Positions 18,988 to 27,174 of a stretch of DNA of 64,000 nt are shown one piece after another (position 1 is the first letter of the stretch; each line of letters begins with the position of its first letter). Made by a program: the position numbers and the translations under genes. This DNA comes from Planctomycetaceae bacterium (GTDB taxonomy: Bacteria; Planctomycetota; Phycisphaerae; Phycisphaerales; Zrk34). The notes below the pieces were generated by a model. It made no database searches, was not told the origin of the DNA, and worked only from the letters and a program-made list of their open reading frames with translations. Where the stretch lies: the NCBI GenBank assembly GCA_002685935.1, contig NYZD01000168.1, positions 1 through 64,000 of the forward strand, given 5' to 3'.

Positions 18988-19512
18988 ATGGCTTGGATCA
19001 CCAAAAACGCCGGCACCATGCAGATCGATCGGCGCGAGGAGCCGTACCTCTCGGATGAAACCAGGGCGAAGCTCGAAGCCGAAGTCATCCCCCGCTACGC
19101 CACCCGACAGGCCGCCACGCTGCCTGTCTTGCATGAGATTCAGCACCAGCACAACTGGATCCCCTATCAGGCCCTCGAGGAAGCCGCCGAGTTTCTAGGC
19201 CTCTCCGCCGGCGAGGTCATCGACTGCGCCACCTTCTACGAGGAGTTCTTCTTACACCCCAAGGGACGACACCTCGTGCAGATGTGCCAGTCCCTAAGCT
19301 GCGAACTGTGCGGCCACGAGCCGATCCTCGAAAAGATTCAGCAGAAGCTCGACATCATGCCCGGCGAGACCACCGACGACGACCGCGTCACCTTGATGAC
19401 CGTCGAGTGCCTTGGCTCCTGCGGCACCGCACCGGCCTTGATGATCGACGGAACCTTGCACGAAAACGTAACGTGGGAGCAGGCCAAGAGGCTTCTGGAC
19501 GATCTGGCATAA
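18988..19512 (+). CDS. nuoE: NADH-quinone oxidoreductase subunit E (NuoE)
   Basis: The 174-residue 24-kDa-type subunit has a thioredoxin-like fold that carries the N1a [2Fe-2S] cluster. Four ligand cysteines are visible in the expected spacing: CQSLSC (first and last Cys) and CLGSC. The N-terminal helical part (LPVLHEIQHQHNWIP, IDCATFYEEFF) is typical. It partners NuoF in the NADH-dehydrogenase module. It lies between nuoD and a 61-residue ORF only 4 nt downstream. Confidence 0.97.
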   Translation: MAWITKNAGTMQIDRREEPYLSDETRAKLEAEVIPRYATRQAATLPVLHEIQHQHNWIPYQALEEAAEFLGLSAGEVIDCATFYEEFFLHPKGRHLVQMCQSLSCELCGHEPILEKIQQKLDIMPGETTDDDRVTLMTVECLGSCGTAPALMIDGTLHENVTWEQAKRLLDDLA

Positions 19513-19516
19513 CGCC

Positions 19517-19702
19517 ATGACCACCCCGCGCCAAAACTGGTTCACGCGGTTGTGCCGCAACGCCGGGCTGGCCGTACACGGCGCCACCAAAACCGGCCAG
19601 CGCAAACAGACCGTTCGCCATGAAACAGTCGAACAGCAGCGCGGAAACATCACCCTCAGACGCACAACGATCGAGGAAGTCGAAGTCAAAGATCAGAAAT
19701 AG
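19517..19702 (+). CDS. Small basic protein between nuoE and nuoF, unknown
   Basis: The 61-residue reading frame begins 4 nt after the nuoE stop and ends 66 nt before nuoF. It is rich in Arg, Lys, Gln and Thr (about one quarter basic) with a WFTRLCRNAGLAVHG opening and a charged C-terminus ending EEVEVKDQK. It has no membrane segment or known motif. The tight spacing suggests translation with nuoE. It could be a complex I accessory or assembly factor specific to this lineage, or simply an unrelated small protein. No function is assigned. Confidence 0.55.
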   Translation: MTTPRQNWFTRLCRNAGLAVHGATKTGQRKQTVRHETVEQQRGNITLRRTTIEEVEVKDQK

Positions 19703-19768
19703 AACGTTCAGCCGCATCGCAAACCGTCGGGCGTTCCCCGAATCGCGACGCCATCAGGAAATCTCACC

Positions 19769-21121
19769 GTGGCACTAGCAGAACCCGTACTCCTCAAACG
19801 CATCCCCCCCCCCCCCTGGGGCAACGTGGCCGATCGCAAACTCGTCACCTACAGCGACTACGTCGCCACCGGCGGGTACGAGAGCCTCAAGAAATCTCTC
19901 GAGATGCCGCCCGGCGAACTCGTCGATCTCGTCAAAGCATCGGAATTGCGCGGCCGCGGCGGCGCGGGGTTCAGTGCCGGCCTCAAGTGGTCGTTCCTGC
20001 CTGCACCCGATGGCGAGCGCCGCTACCTCGCCGTCAACGCCGATGAATCCGAGCCCGGCACGTTCAAGGATCGCCTGCTCATCGATTTCGATCCCCACCT
20101 GCTCATCGAAGGCATCGCGATCTGCTGCCACGCCTGCCAGCTGGACACCGCCTACATCTACATTCGCGGCGAGTACCACCACCAGGCCCGGGTCCTCGAA
20201 GCCAGCCTCACAGAAGCCTACGACAATCGGATCTTCGGCCCCAACTCGCAGCTCGGTCAGATCAACGGTCGCGACGTGCACTGTTATGTCCACCGCGGCG
20301 CCGGCGCCTACATCTGTGGTGAAGAAACCGGCTTGCTCGAGTCGCTCGAAGGCAAACGCGGATGGCCGCGCATCAAGCCACCCTTCCCCGCCGTGGCCGG
20401 CCTCTTCCAGCGCCCCACCGTCATCAACAACGTCGAGACCCTCGCCGACCTGCCCGATATCCTCAGCCGCGGCGTCGATTGGTTCCGATCCATCGGCCGC
20501 GCCTCAACTCTTGGCGAAAACGTCCCGGGATCCTACGGCCCGAAACTCTACGGCGTGTCCGGCCACGTCAACATCCCCGGCGTCTATGAAGAAGAGCTCG
20601 GCGTCCCCATGTCGCAGCTCATCGAGAAACACTGCGGCGGCATGCGCAACGGAAAGAAATACAAAGCCGCCGTCCCCGGTGGTATCTCCATGGGCGTACT
20701 GGGTACCGATCAATACGATGCCGAACTCGATTTCGACATCGGCCGGCGCTACAACGTGCTCGGCCTCGGCACCGCCGGCGTCATCGTCATGGACGAAGAC
20801 ACCGACATGGTCGCCGTTACCCGCAACATCGCGCGGTTCTTCAGCCACGAATCCTGCGGACAGTGCACGCCCTGTCGCGAAGGCAGCGGATGGGTCTATC
20901 AGATGCTCTGCCGGATTGAGCAGGGCGATGGCAAATACAAGGACCTCGACCTGCTCGATGAGATCGCACGGTCCATGGGCGCGATGCCCGGTACCACCAT
21001 TTGCGGTCTGGCCGACGGCACCAACTGGGCCGTCCGCACGATCCTCGAAAAATTCCGTGATGAGTTCGAGTCCCGATGCACCGCATCGCTCGTGCAGGTC
21101 GGCGTCCCCTCCTCCGCCTGA
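19769..21121 (+). CDS. nuoF: NADH-quinone oxidoreductase subunit F (NuoF)
   Basis: The 450-residue 51-kDa subunit oxidises NADH with FMN and passes electrons to the N3 [4Fe-4S] cluster. The FMN/NADH motif RGRGGAGFSAGLKW, the YLAVNADESEPGTFKDR block, the GAGAYICGEET segment and the cluster motif ESCGQCTPCREG are all present. The GTG start has AGGAA upstream. Codons for Pro 13-16 sit in a 13-base C run (19804-19816) that is in frame here but prone to slippage. nuoG does not follow; a convergent gene ends 3 nt away. Confidence 0.97.
   Translation: MALAEPVLLKRIPPPPWGNVADRKLVTYSDYVATGGYESLKKSLEMPPGELVDLVKASELRGRGGAGFSAGLKWSFLPAPDGERRYLAVNADESEPGTFKDRLLIDFDPHLLIEGIAICCHACQLDTAYIYIRGEYHHQARVLEASLTEAYDNRIFGPNSQLGQINGRDVHCYVHRGAGAYICGEETGLLESLEGKRGWPRIKPPFPAVAGLFQRPTVINNVETLADLPDILSRGVDWFRSIGRASTLGENVPGSYGPKLYGVSGHVNIPGVYEEELGVPMSQLIEKHCGGMRNGKKYKAAVPGGISMGVLGTDQYDAELDFDIGRRYNVLGLGTAGVIVMDEDTDMVAVTRNIARFFSHESCGQCTPCREGSGWVYQMLCRIEQGDGKYKDLDLLDEIARSMGAMPGTTICGLADGTNWAVRTILEKFRDEFESRCTASLVQVGVPSSA
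19804..19816 (+). repeat. 13-base poly-C tract inside nuoF
   Basis: An uninterrupted run of 13 cytosines encodes the end of an Ile codon and four prolines of NuoF (KRIPPPPWGN). It is the longest homopolymer I saw in the window. The reading frame stays open through it. Confidence 0.95.
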
Positions 21122-21124
21122 ATT

Positions 21125-21430
21125 TCAAGCGTCTTCCAGCACCTTGGCCGTCACCCGTTCCACGAGATCCTTCACCTGCTCGCGAAACGTCAGCATGTGC
21201 GGCGCTTCAAGATGTGCCTCCAGCGCCGACAGGCTTGACCACTTCTCAATCACTGTCACCACGCGCTCTTCCACAACCTGAAACGCCGGCCCATCCGCCA
21301 CATCGACCGCCGGTGCATATTCAACGCACCCATCCTCCGCCAGCACATTGGGCACGTTGCCCTTGAAAAGCTCGATGAACTCCGCCCTCTTCCCCGGTTT
21401 GACTTCAATCGATGCAAGCACATGGATCAT
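21125..21430 (-). CDS. Antibiotic biosynthesis monooxygenase (ABM)-like dimeric alpha-beta barrel protein
   Basis: The 101-residue protein starts MIHVLASIEVKPGKRAEF. The start at 21430 has AAGGAG 8 nt upstream; a longer reading exists but lacks this. The pattern of a beta strand, KPGKRAEFIELFK helix, strand (FQVVEERVVTVIEKWSS) and EAHLEAPHM helix matches the ABM/YgiN family of about 100 residues. Members are small oxygenases or heme-degrading enzymes that act without cofactors, often on quinones. The precise substrate is unknown. It converges with nuoF, sharing only a 3-nt spacer. Confidence 0.8.
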   Translation of the reverse strand: MIHVLASIEVKPGKRAEFIELFKGNVPNVLAEDGCVEYAPAVDVADGPAFQVVEERVVTVIEKWSSLSALEAHLEAPHMLTFREQVKDLVERVTAKVLEDA

Positions 21431-21485
21431 GCGGTGGGCTCCTTTGATTGGGCAACGGTACACGAATCGACGCGAAATGGAAGAG

Positions 21486-22466
21486 CTATTCACCCAAGTC
21501 CAGATGAATCACCGCATTGACCACACCATCGACGACATTCGCCATCCGATCGTAATCCAGCGTATCAGGCCTGTCCGTGGTCCTGTGATAGTTTGAGTTC
21601 CTCAAAAATGCCGTATCGGTAATCATCACCGCGCTGATGTCATTGGCCCAGTAGTTACGATGGTCCGAAAGATCCGTCCCCATCGAGGTCGGGCCGCAAT
21701 AGCTGCGCGCATCGAGGTCCGACGCCCCTCGGAAGCTCCGCTTGATGTCCGCGATCAACGGTCGATCCCGCCAACGTCCGGCGATCATGATGAAATCGCC
21801 GCGACCGGGATAGAACAGTCGTAATGGGCTGGACCACGAAGATTGCTCCCCCGAGAAATAACCGATCATTTCAAGGCAGATCATTGCCTTGACCGGTGTC
21901 TTAGCTTCAATCAATGACGCGGCGTGGACCGCGCTTCCCATCTGCGGCGAAGCGAAGAACGGCGGCTCCTCGGTCGAGTAGGCAACCAACTCAACCGGCA
22001 CCGAAATATCACGGGATGCCAAAACGCGTGCGACCTCCAGAAGCCCCGCCGTGCCGCTGGCGTTGTCGTCCGCCCCGGGAAGTTCGCCGAACACGTCGTA
22101 ATGCGCCCCCACGATAATCCTCGGCCCATTCTTGCCACCCAATCGCGCAATCACGTTACGAAACGTATCTCCCCCCGCCTCGTAGGTTTGCTCGGTAACT
22201 TCCGCGCCGGTGGCCCCAAATGCGTCTCGAATGTAATCCGCGGCACGGGACAGATTCTCCGGTCGCCCGTAATACCGAGGCTTCACGTCTTCGCAAAGGA
22301 ATAGAACGCGACCTCGCAGCGCTTCGGGATCGGCCTGCGCTCCGCTGGGCAATGGATCGCGCCCGGTCATCGGCTGCGTGATCGCGACGCGCAGGCCGAC
22401 GACACCAAGTACAAGAACGACCAGAATCCCGACCAACATTCTGACTATGCGCCGTTTGATCCGCAT
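21486..22466 (-). CDS. M28-family zinc aminopeptidase, membrane anchored
   Basis: The 326-residue protein has an N-terminal signal anchor (VRMLVGILVVLVLGVVGLRVA) and an M28 peptidase domain. The metal ligands are seen as GAHYDVFGELPGADDNASG (His and Asp) and the catalytic glutamate pair in YSTEEPPFF. A later Asp ligand is probably in LEMIGYF, with the final His in DLSDHRNYW. It likely trims peptides or amino-acyl groups outside the cytoplasm. AAGGA precedes the ATG. It lies 55 nt upstream of the ABM gene on the same strand. Confidence 0.88.
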   Translation of the reverse strand: MRIKRRIVRMLVGILVVLVLGVVGLRVAITQPMTGRDPLPSGAQADPEALRGRVLFLCEDVKPRYYGRPENLSRAADYIRDAFGATGAEVTEQTYEAGGDTFRNVIARLGGKNGPRIIVGAHYDVFGELPGADDNASGTAGLLEVARVLASRDISVPVELVAYSTEEPPFFASPQMGSAVHAASLIEAKTPVKAMICLEMIGYFSGEQSSWSSPLRLFYPGRGDFIMIAGRWRDRPLIADIKRSFRGASDLDARSYCGPTSMGTDLSDHRNYWANDISAVMITDTAFLRNSNYHRTTDRPDTLDYDRMANVVDGVVNAVIHLDLGE

Positions 22467-22498
22467 GTTGGTCCTTCAATTCACGCGCGACCCTAACA

Positions 22499-22530
22499 GA
22501 AAAACCCACCCGCGCCGGGCGCGAATGGGT
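22499..22530 (-). terminator. Terminator of the thioredoxin gene
   Basis: On the minus strand, after the thioredoxin stop, an inverted repeat reads ACCCAttCGCGCCcGGCGCGggTGGGT and is followed by TTTTTC. The stem is imperfect but long and the T-run is in the right place. It separates trx from the M28 gene. Confidence 0.8.
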
Positions 22531-22562
22531 CTATCAATCATGTAATGGAGCGGGAGCACCGT

Positions 22563-22898
22563 TCACACACTGGCCGATTCTTCCAGCGCCGCCGCCATGT
22601 CTTCCTTCGACGTGATACCCACAAACTTGCGTGCCTCCTGGCCGCCGCTGAACAGGATTACCGTCGGAATCGCCTGGATGCCGTACTTCACCGCCGTGTC
22701 GAGGTTGGAATGGGTATCAAGCTTGCCCACCTTCACCTTACCGGCGAAATCGCCCGCCAGTTCCTCGATCACCGGCGCGAGCATCTTGCAGGGCATGCAC
22801 CACTCCGCCCAGAAGTCCACCAGTACCGGCTGATCCGACTGCAAGACCTCAGCCTCAAAATTGTCATCGGTGATTTCCAACACTGCGTCGCTCGCCAT
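22563..22898 (-). CDS. trxA: Thioredoxin with WCMPC active site
   Basis: The 111-residue thioredoxin-fold protein has the order ITDDNFEAEVLQSDQPVLVD, then the redox site FWAEWCMPCKM, and the cis-proline loop GIQAIPTVILF. The usual Trx site is WCGPC; the Met in place of Gly changes the first spacer residue and could alter redox potential. It has no signal peptide, so it is cytoplasmic. It reduces disulfides using thioredoxin reductase, which is not adjacent. It lies 86 nt downstream of folP. Confidence 0.93.
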   Translation of the reverse strand: MASDAVLEITDDNFEAEVLQSDQPVLVDFWAEWCMPCKMLAPVIEELAGDFAGKVKVGKLDTHSNLDTAVKYGIQAIPTVILFSGGQEARKFVGITSKEDMAAALEESASV

Positions 22899-22984
22899 GA
22901 CCCGCTCCTTCCATACGACGGGGTGTGATGTCTACTCGCAAGGCACGCGATTCTAGGAAGCACTGCCCTCCCGATCAAACCGAC

Positions 22985-23830
22985 TCACTTGCCCTGCGCT
23001 TCTCGCACCGCTGTTACGACGTCCGCCGCTTCACGGTTCATCCCCACGTCATGCACACGGAACATCTGCACGCCCGCCATCACGCCCAACACCGTCGTAG
23101 CCGCCGTGCCCACCGCGCGTTGCGCTGGATCGTCCTGGCCCGTGATCTGGCCAATGAACCGCTTACGCGACGCCCCAAGCATCACCGCCTGCCCCGTCGC
23201 CACAAACACATCCAGATGTCGCAATAGCACCAGATTGTGAGCCGTGGTCTTGCCGAATCCGATCCCCGGATCGATCACGATCTGTTCCTGCCGCACGCCC
23301 GCCGCGCCCGCCGCCTCCACCCGCCGCATTAGAAAGTCGCGCACCTCGGTCACCACATCTCCATACTGCGGATCATCCTGCATCGTGGCTGGCTCACCCA
23401 GCATATGCATCAGCACCAGCGCCGCCCCACGATCAGCCGCGACTCGAAACACGTCCGTGTCGTCCCGCCCGGCGCTCACGTCGTTCACCATCACCGCACC
23501 GGCATCGAGCGCGCGCTCCGCCACGACCGACCGCGTCGTGTCAACGCTCAATGAAACGTCCGTCTCGCCCGCCAGCCTTTCGATCACCGGAATCACGCGG
23601 CGGCACTGCTCATCGGCATCAATGCGCTGCGCGCCGGGACGGGTTGATTCCCCGCCAATGTCGATTGCGTCGGCCCCCTGCTCGACCATTGACATCGCAG
23701 CGCCCACGGCCCCATCCGCGTCGCCGTAAGCCCCGCCGTCGGAAAAACTGTCCGGCGTCAGATTCAAAATGCCCACAATCACCGCGCGGTCCAGATCCAA
23801 CGCCGCGCGATCCGGCAGGTGCAGTCTCAT
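22985..23830 (-). CDS. folP: Dihydropteroate synthase
   Basis: The 281-residue TIM-barrel enzyme joins p-aminobenzoate to hydroxymethyl-dihydropterin pyrophosphate in folate synthesis. The pterin-binding signatures are ILNLTPDSFSDGG, DIGGESTRPGA, SVDTTRSVVAE and VIDPGIGFGK. The C-terminal LGASRKRFIG motif and RVHDVGMNREA are conserved. The start at 23830 (MRLHLP) is chosen because a TACACT hexamer lies exactly 6 nt upstream with no Shine-Dalgarno, which suggests a leaderless message. An upstream in-frame ATG would start inside that promoter. Confidence 0.95.
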   Translation of the reverse strand: MRLHLPDRAALDLDRAVIVGILNLTPDSFSDGGAYGDADGAVGAAMSMVEQGADAIDIGGESTRPGAQRIDADEQCRRVIPVIERLAGETDVSLSVDTTRSVVAERALDAGAVMVNDVSAGRDDTDVFRVAADRGAALVLMHMLGEPATMQDDPQYGDVVTEVRDFLMRRVEAAGAAGVRQEQIVIDPGIGFGKTTAHNLVLLRHLDVFVATGQAVMLGASRKRFIGQITGQDDPAQRAVGTAATTVLGVMAGVQMFRVHDVGMNREAADVVTAVREAQGK

Positions 23831-23842
23831 GACAATAGTGTA
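23831..23842 (-). promoter_or_regulatory. Candidate -10 hexamer of a leaderless folP transcript
   Basis: On the minus strand TACACT (23842-23837) is followed by 6 nt and the folP ATG at 23830. The expected start site is about 7 nt past a -10, which places it at the ATG. No clear -35 is seen. Confidence 0.45.
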
Positions 23843-23932
23843 AGGCCAACACGCAAAGTGCAGCACAACCCCATCAGAAGATCACCCATCGCGCTCGGTC
23901 ATCACCCCCGAAATCTGTTCGCTGTGCACAGA

Positions 23933-25675
23933 CTACTGCACTTCAATATGCACGGGCGCTTCAAGTGATTTCAGTTGCATCAGCGCGAAGACCAACTCTC
24001 GAAGCAGTGCCTGCGGCGCCTGAACTTTGCCCAGAACGTTGCTGTCGTGGACTGACAGCGAAAACGCCGTCGGCGGCAGGCCCGTCGGTAGCTGAATCTG
24101 CTCGATTCGACGGTCCACCCGCACCAGATGTCCGCGTAGAAATTCAAACGCTCCCGCAAGGTTCACGTATCCCTCCACCACGCGGTGAGGCGGCATCGTG
24201 GACCGCAGCTCAGCGACGCCCGACGATTGGTCCATCGCGCCCGACCCGCCCGAACTGGCGATCGCCGCATCAACCAGCGGTTGGCTGGGCTCGGAACTCA
24301 AGATCAGCGCCCCCCGCGCGGTCGTCGCGTAGCCGCTGTAGCCGTGCGTAATCAGCATTGCCAACGTGCCGTAATGTGCCAGTCCCGATGCCGGGATGTT
24401 GATACCCGCATCAAGGTGATCGATGCGGTATTCGTGCTTTTCACCGCTCAGCATCACACGCTCGGTGTATTCAACGTGCATGCCCCAGCCATTGGGCGCC
24501 GCCGCGGAGTCCGCGAATGTGTCAATGAAAGCCGTCGCATTGGGCGACTCAGCCACCACCACGTTCGCCATCACGTCTCGCGTCTCCTCTGACGGCACGT
24601 ACCAGGCGTGCTGTACCACGCCGCCGCGGTGCGGCGCCAACTTCGCGACGTGCTGAAGCATCCGCCCGTACGGATTGTCCGACGGCACACGATCCTGCAA
24701 ATTCCGCACCCACGCATCAATCGGAAGCGAACTCAGATCGGTCGACATCGCCATCATGTACGGCAGTGCCGGCAGGCGATTCAGCAGCAGCGGCTTGTCC
24801 GACCCACCGACAAGATCCTTGCCCAGTGGGCTGTCCGGCTTCATCTGCATATCGACCGTCAACTCCAGACGATCATCGCCGATCATCAATCCAAACATGG
24901 CCCCCCGTCCGTCACGCAAAATCGCAATGCCCATATCCAGCATGGCATTCTGGAACACGTTCTGCATCATCGCTTCATTGGCGTCGACCAATCCCAGTTG
25001 CACTTCCTGGCGGGTCTGTTCGGCCATGAGCGGTCTCAAATACGGCAACTGAACGCCCACCGTCTTGTTCAGCGCTTCCAGATTGAAGTAGAACGACAGA
25101 TGTCCTTGTTCCAGCGCCGCTCGACCCCCCGGCCCCAGTTGATCGCCCACCGCCTGCGCGCGCGACGGGTTCGCGGTCTGGATGCTTTGGGCCCATGCGC
25201 GATCCGTGCTGACCACCGCGTAACCCCCAAGGGGTCGCAGGTACAGTTCCTGGGTGACCGAGCCATAGCCCGTCGCCCGGCGCAGGTCGCCCTGATCGCT
25301 CACCACGTTCTGGAATGATCCAGCCAGCGCATCAAAATCGCTGATTGGCACGATGATCACCGTCGTCGCGGGATTCTCGGTAAAGCCCAGGCCCTTGCTG
25401 ACCACCACCAGCCCACCGTCCATGCGAACGCCGGGCCCCTGGCCGATCACCGCGTCCAGCGCGAGAGCCGCCACCGCGTTAGTGCCCTCGTCACCGGGCT
25501 CAATCTCCGGCAACTTCGCCGCCAGCGCCGCCAGATTCGGCACGACCACCGCCATCTGCGCATCAGCCGGCACATGCCCCACCACCTCAGGCATCGCGCC
25601 TCGGGCCGGACCCCCCAGCAGCAAGGCACTGATCAACACCAGAACAGTGCGTCGAATATCAAGATTCCTCAGCAT
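23933..25675 (-). CDS. Large secreted protein of unknown function, DUF3352-like
   Basis: The 580-residue protein has a signal peptide (LVLISALLLGGPARG) with cleavage probably near residues 26-28. The mature part opens with MPEVVGHVPADAQMAVVVPN. This resembles the start of DUF3352-type planctomycete proteins, in which a VPADAxxxVxVPN block precedes alternating alpha/beta segments. No catalytic motif is visible. The GGGAG site upstream supports the start at 25675; a reading 14 residues longer is less likely. The function is unknown. Confidence 0.7.
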   Translation of the reverse strand: MLRNLDIRRTVLVLISALLLGGPARGAMPEVVGHVPADAQMAVVVPNLAALAAKLPEIEPGDEGTNAVAALALDAVIGQGPGVRMDGGLVVVSKGLGFTENPATTVIIVPISDFDALAGSFQNVVSDQGDLRRATGYGSVTQELYLRPLGGYAVVSTDRAWAQSIQTANPSRAQAVGDQLGPGGRAALEQGHLSFYFNLEALNKTVGVQLPYLRPLMAEQTRQEVQLGLVDANEAMMQNVFQNAMLDMGIAILRDGRGAMFGLMIGDDRLELTVDMQMKPDSPLGKDLVGGSDKPLLLNRLPALPYMMAMSTDLSSLPIDAWVRNLQDRVPSDNPYGRMLQHVAKLAPHRGGVVQHAWYVPSEETRDVMANVVVAESPNATAFIDTFADSAAAPNGWGMHVEYTERVMLSGEKHEYRIDHLDAGINIPASGLAHYGTLAMLITHGYSGYATTARGALILSSEPSQPLVDAAIASSGGSGAMDQSSGVAELRSTMPPHRVVEGYVNLAGAFEFLRGHLVRVDRRIEQIQLPTGLPPTAFSLSVHDSNVLGKVQAPQALLRELVFALMQLKSLEAPVHIEVQ

Positions 25676-25767
25676 GGAACTCTCCCTGATTGGCCGCAGA
25701 CCACTGCATGGTATCATCGGTTAAAGGGCATTCCAAACATCGGCCCCCAATTTCCTGGAGTTTCCCC

Positions 25768-26424
25768 GTGTCCGCCGCCAAGCGACTGTTGATCACCGCC
25801 GGGCCCACCCACGAGCCCATCGACGCCGTGCGTTACCTGGCCAATCGCTCCAGCGGCCGCATCGGCGTGGCCCTGGCCGCCGCCGCGAAGTGCACCGGAT
25901 GGGCCGTCACCCTCCTGCTCGGGCCCGTCGCAGACGATATCCACGCCCTGGCCGCCGCACAGGGCGCCACCATCCATCGATTCACGACCGCCGACGATCT
26001 GGCCGTCCTGCTCAATCAGCATTTCCCCCAGGCCGATGTCCTGATCATGGCCGCTGCCGTCGCTGACTACCGCCCCAGCCGCCCCGCGACTGGTAAACTC
26101 CCGCGCCAGGATGGCATACAACAGATCGAGGTCGAGCCCACGCCGGACCTCGTCGCCCGGATCGCCTCAACCCGCCGATCCGACCAGCAGATCGTCGCCT
26201 TCGCCCTTGAGCAGCCCGATCTACTCGAATCCCGTGCCGCCGAGAAACTCAAACGCAAAGGCGTCGACGCCATCGTCGCCAATCCCCTGTCCACGATGGG
26301 CTCCGACCGAATCAAGCCGATCCTCCTCACCGCTCGCGGCCAACGTGACGCCCCCGGCGATATGGACAAAGAGGATTTCGCCGACTGGCTGATTCAGAGA
26401 ATCAGCCAGGGATTCAGCCGCTAG
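25768..26424 (+). CDS. coaB: Phosphopantothenate-cysteine ligase (CoaB) domain protein
   Basis: The 218-residue protein matches the C-terminal half (CoaB) of bacterial Dfp/CoaBC. Signatures are LLITAGPTHEPIDAVRYL, the NRSSGRIG motif, MAAAVADYRPS and the KLKRKGVDAIVANPL segment. It catalyses ligation of cysteine to 4'-phosphopantothenate in coenzyme A synthesis, using a nucleotide. No CoaC decarboxylase domain is fused, and none is seen nearby, so the decarboxylase must be separate. The GTG start at 25768 is chosen because GGAG lies 7 nt upstream. It is convergent with trmB. Confidence 0.88.
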   Translation: MSAAKRLLITAGPTHEPIDAVRYLANRSSGRIGVALAAAAKCTGWAVTLLLGPVADDIHALAAAQGATIHRFTTADDLAVLLNQHFPQADVLIMAAAVADYRPSRPATGKLPRQDGIQQIEVEPTPDLVARIASTRRSDQQIVAFALEQPDLLESRAAEKLKRKGVDAIVANPLSTMGSDRIKPILLTARGQRDAPGDMDKEDFADWLIQRISQGFSR

Positions 26425-26454
26425 CCGCACGGCCGCCGCACGCCATTCGCACCC

Positions 26455-27129
26455 TCAATCGATCCGCCGCAGCGTCATCGCATGGAACGGCCGTCCCTCA
26501 CGCCGATACTTACGCTCGAAGTTCGTGCCCACCATCTCAACGCCGTCCGCGGCATCCGATCGCTCGAACGGCTCGACCGTGAACTGATCCGCAACCTCCG
26601 CCGCGTGTTCCGCCATCCACGTGAAATAACCATCGTGATCCGTCACCAGCCGCACCTCACCGCCGGGTGACAGCACCCGATGCAGTTCGCGCAGAAACGG
26701 AGCCTGAATCAACCGCCGCTTCTGATGCCGTTTCTTCGGCCAGGGATCAGGAAAATACACGTGCACCACACGCATCACCCCGTCAGGCATCCGCCACGAC
26801 ACAAATGTGCCCGCGTCCTCATGCACGAGTCGCACGTTCGTCAGCCCGCGTCGGCGACACCGGTCCGCCGCGTGCAGCCAATACGCCCGTGCATATTCAA
26901 TCCCGATATAGTTGACCCCCGGCTGGGCCTCCGCCTGTTGCACCAGGAACGTGCCCTTGCCCGATCCGATCTCCAAATCCAGCGGCAGGTCCCGACGATC
27001 CGCGCCGAACCACGTCCGTGGATCCAATCGTGACGTCTCGGGCGAATCGCCCAACCCCGGCAACCCATCAAGATCGATACCCACCGCGCCGACATCCTGC
27101 GCCTTGCCGTGGGATAACGATCCGCTCAT
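26455..27129 (-). CDS. trmB: tRNA (guanine-N7-)-methyltransferase
   Basis: The 224-residue protein methylates G46 of tRNA using S-adenosylmethionine. The SAM-binding loop LEIGSGKGTFL, the IGIEYARAYW helix, the substrate motif YFPDPWPKKRHQKRR and the C-terminal GTNFERKYRREGRP are typical TrmB features. The ATG at 27129 is preceded after 6 nt by TACAAT and by no Shine-Dalgarno, so the transcript is probably leaderless. An acidic repeat protein is encoded upstream on the same strand, 45 nt away. Confidence 0.96.
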   Translation of the reverse strand: MSGSLSHGKAQDVGAVGIDLDGLPGLGDSPETSRLDPRTWFGADRRDLPLDLEIGSGKGTFLVQQAEAQPGVNYIGIEYARAYWLHAADRCRRRGLTNVRLVHEDAGTFVSWRMPDGVMRVVHVYFPDPWPKKRHQKRRLIQAPFLRELHRVLSPGGEVRLVTDHDGYFTWMAEHAAEVADQFTVEPFERSDAADGVEMVGTNFERKYRREGRPFHAMTLRRID

Positions 27130-27141
27130 GTGTGTATTGTA
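27130..27141 (-). promoter_or_regulatory. Candidate -10 hexamer of a leaderless trmB transcript
   Basis: On the minus strand TACAAT (27141-27136) is followed by 6 nt and the trmB ATG at 27129. It matches five of six positions of TATAAT. No clear -35 is seen. Confidence 0.5.
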
Positions 27142-27174
27142 ATGCGATCCGCGCCCAATCCCCGTCCAGTCGCC

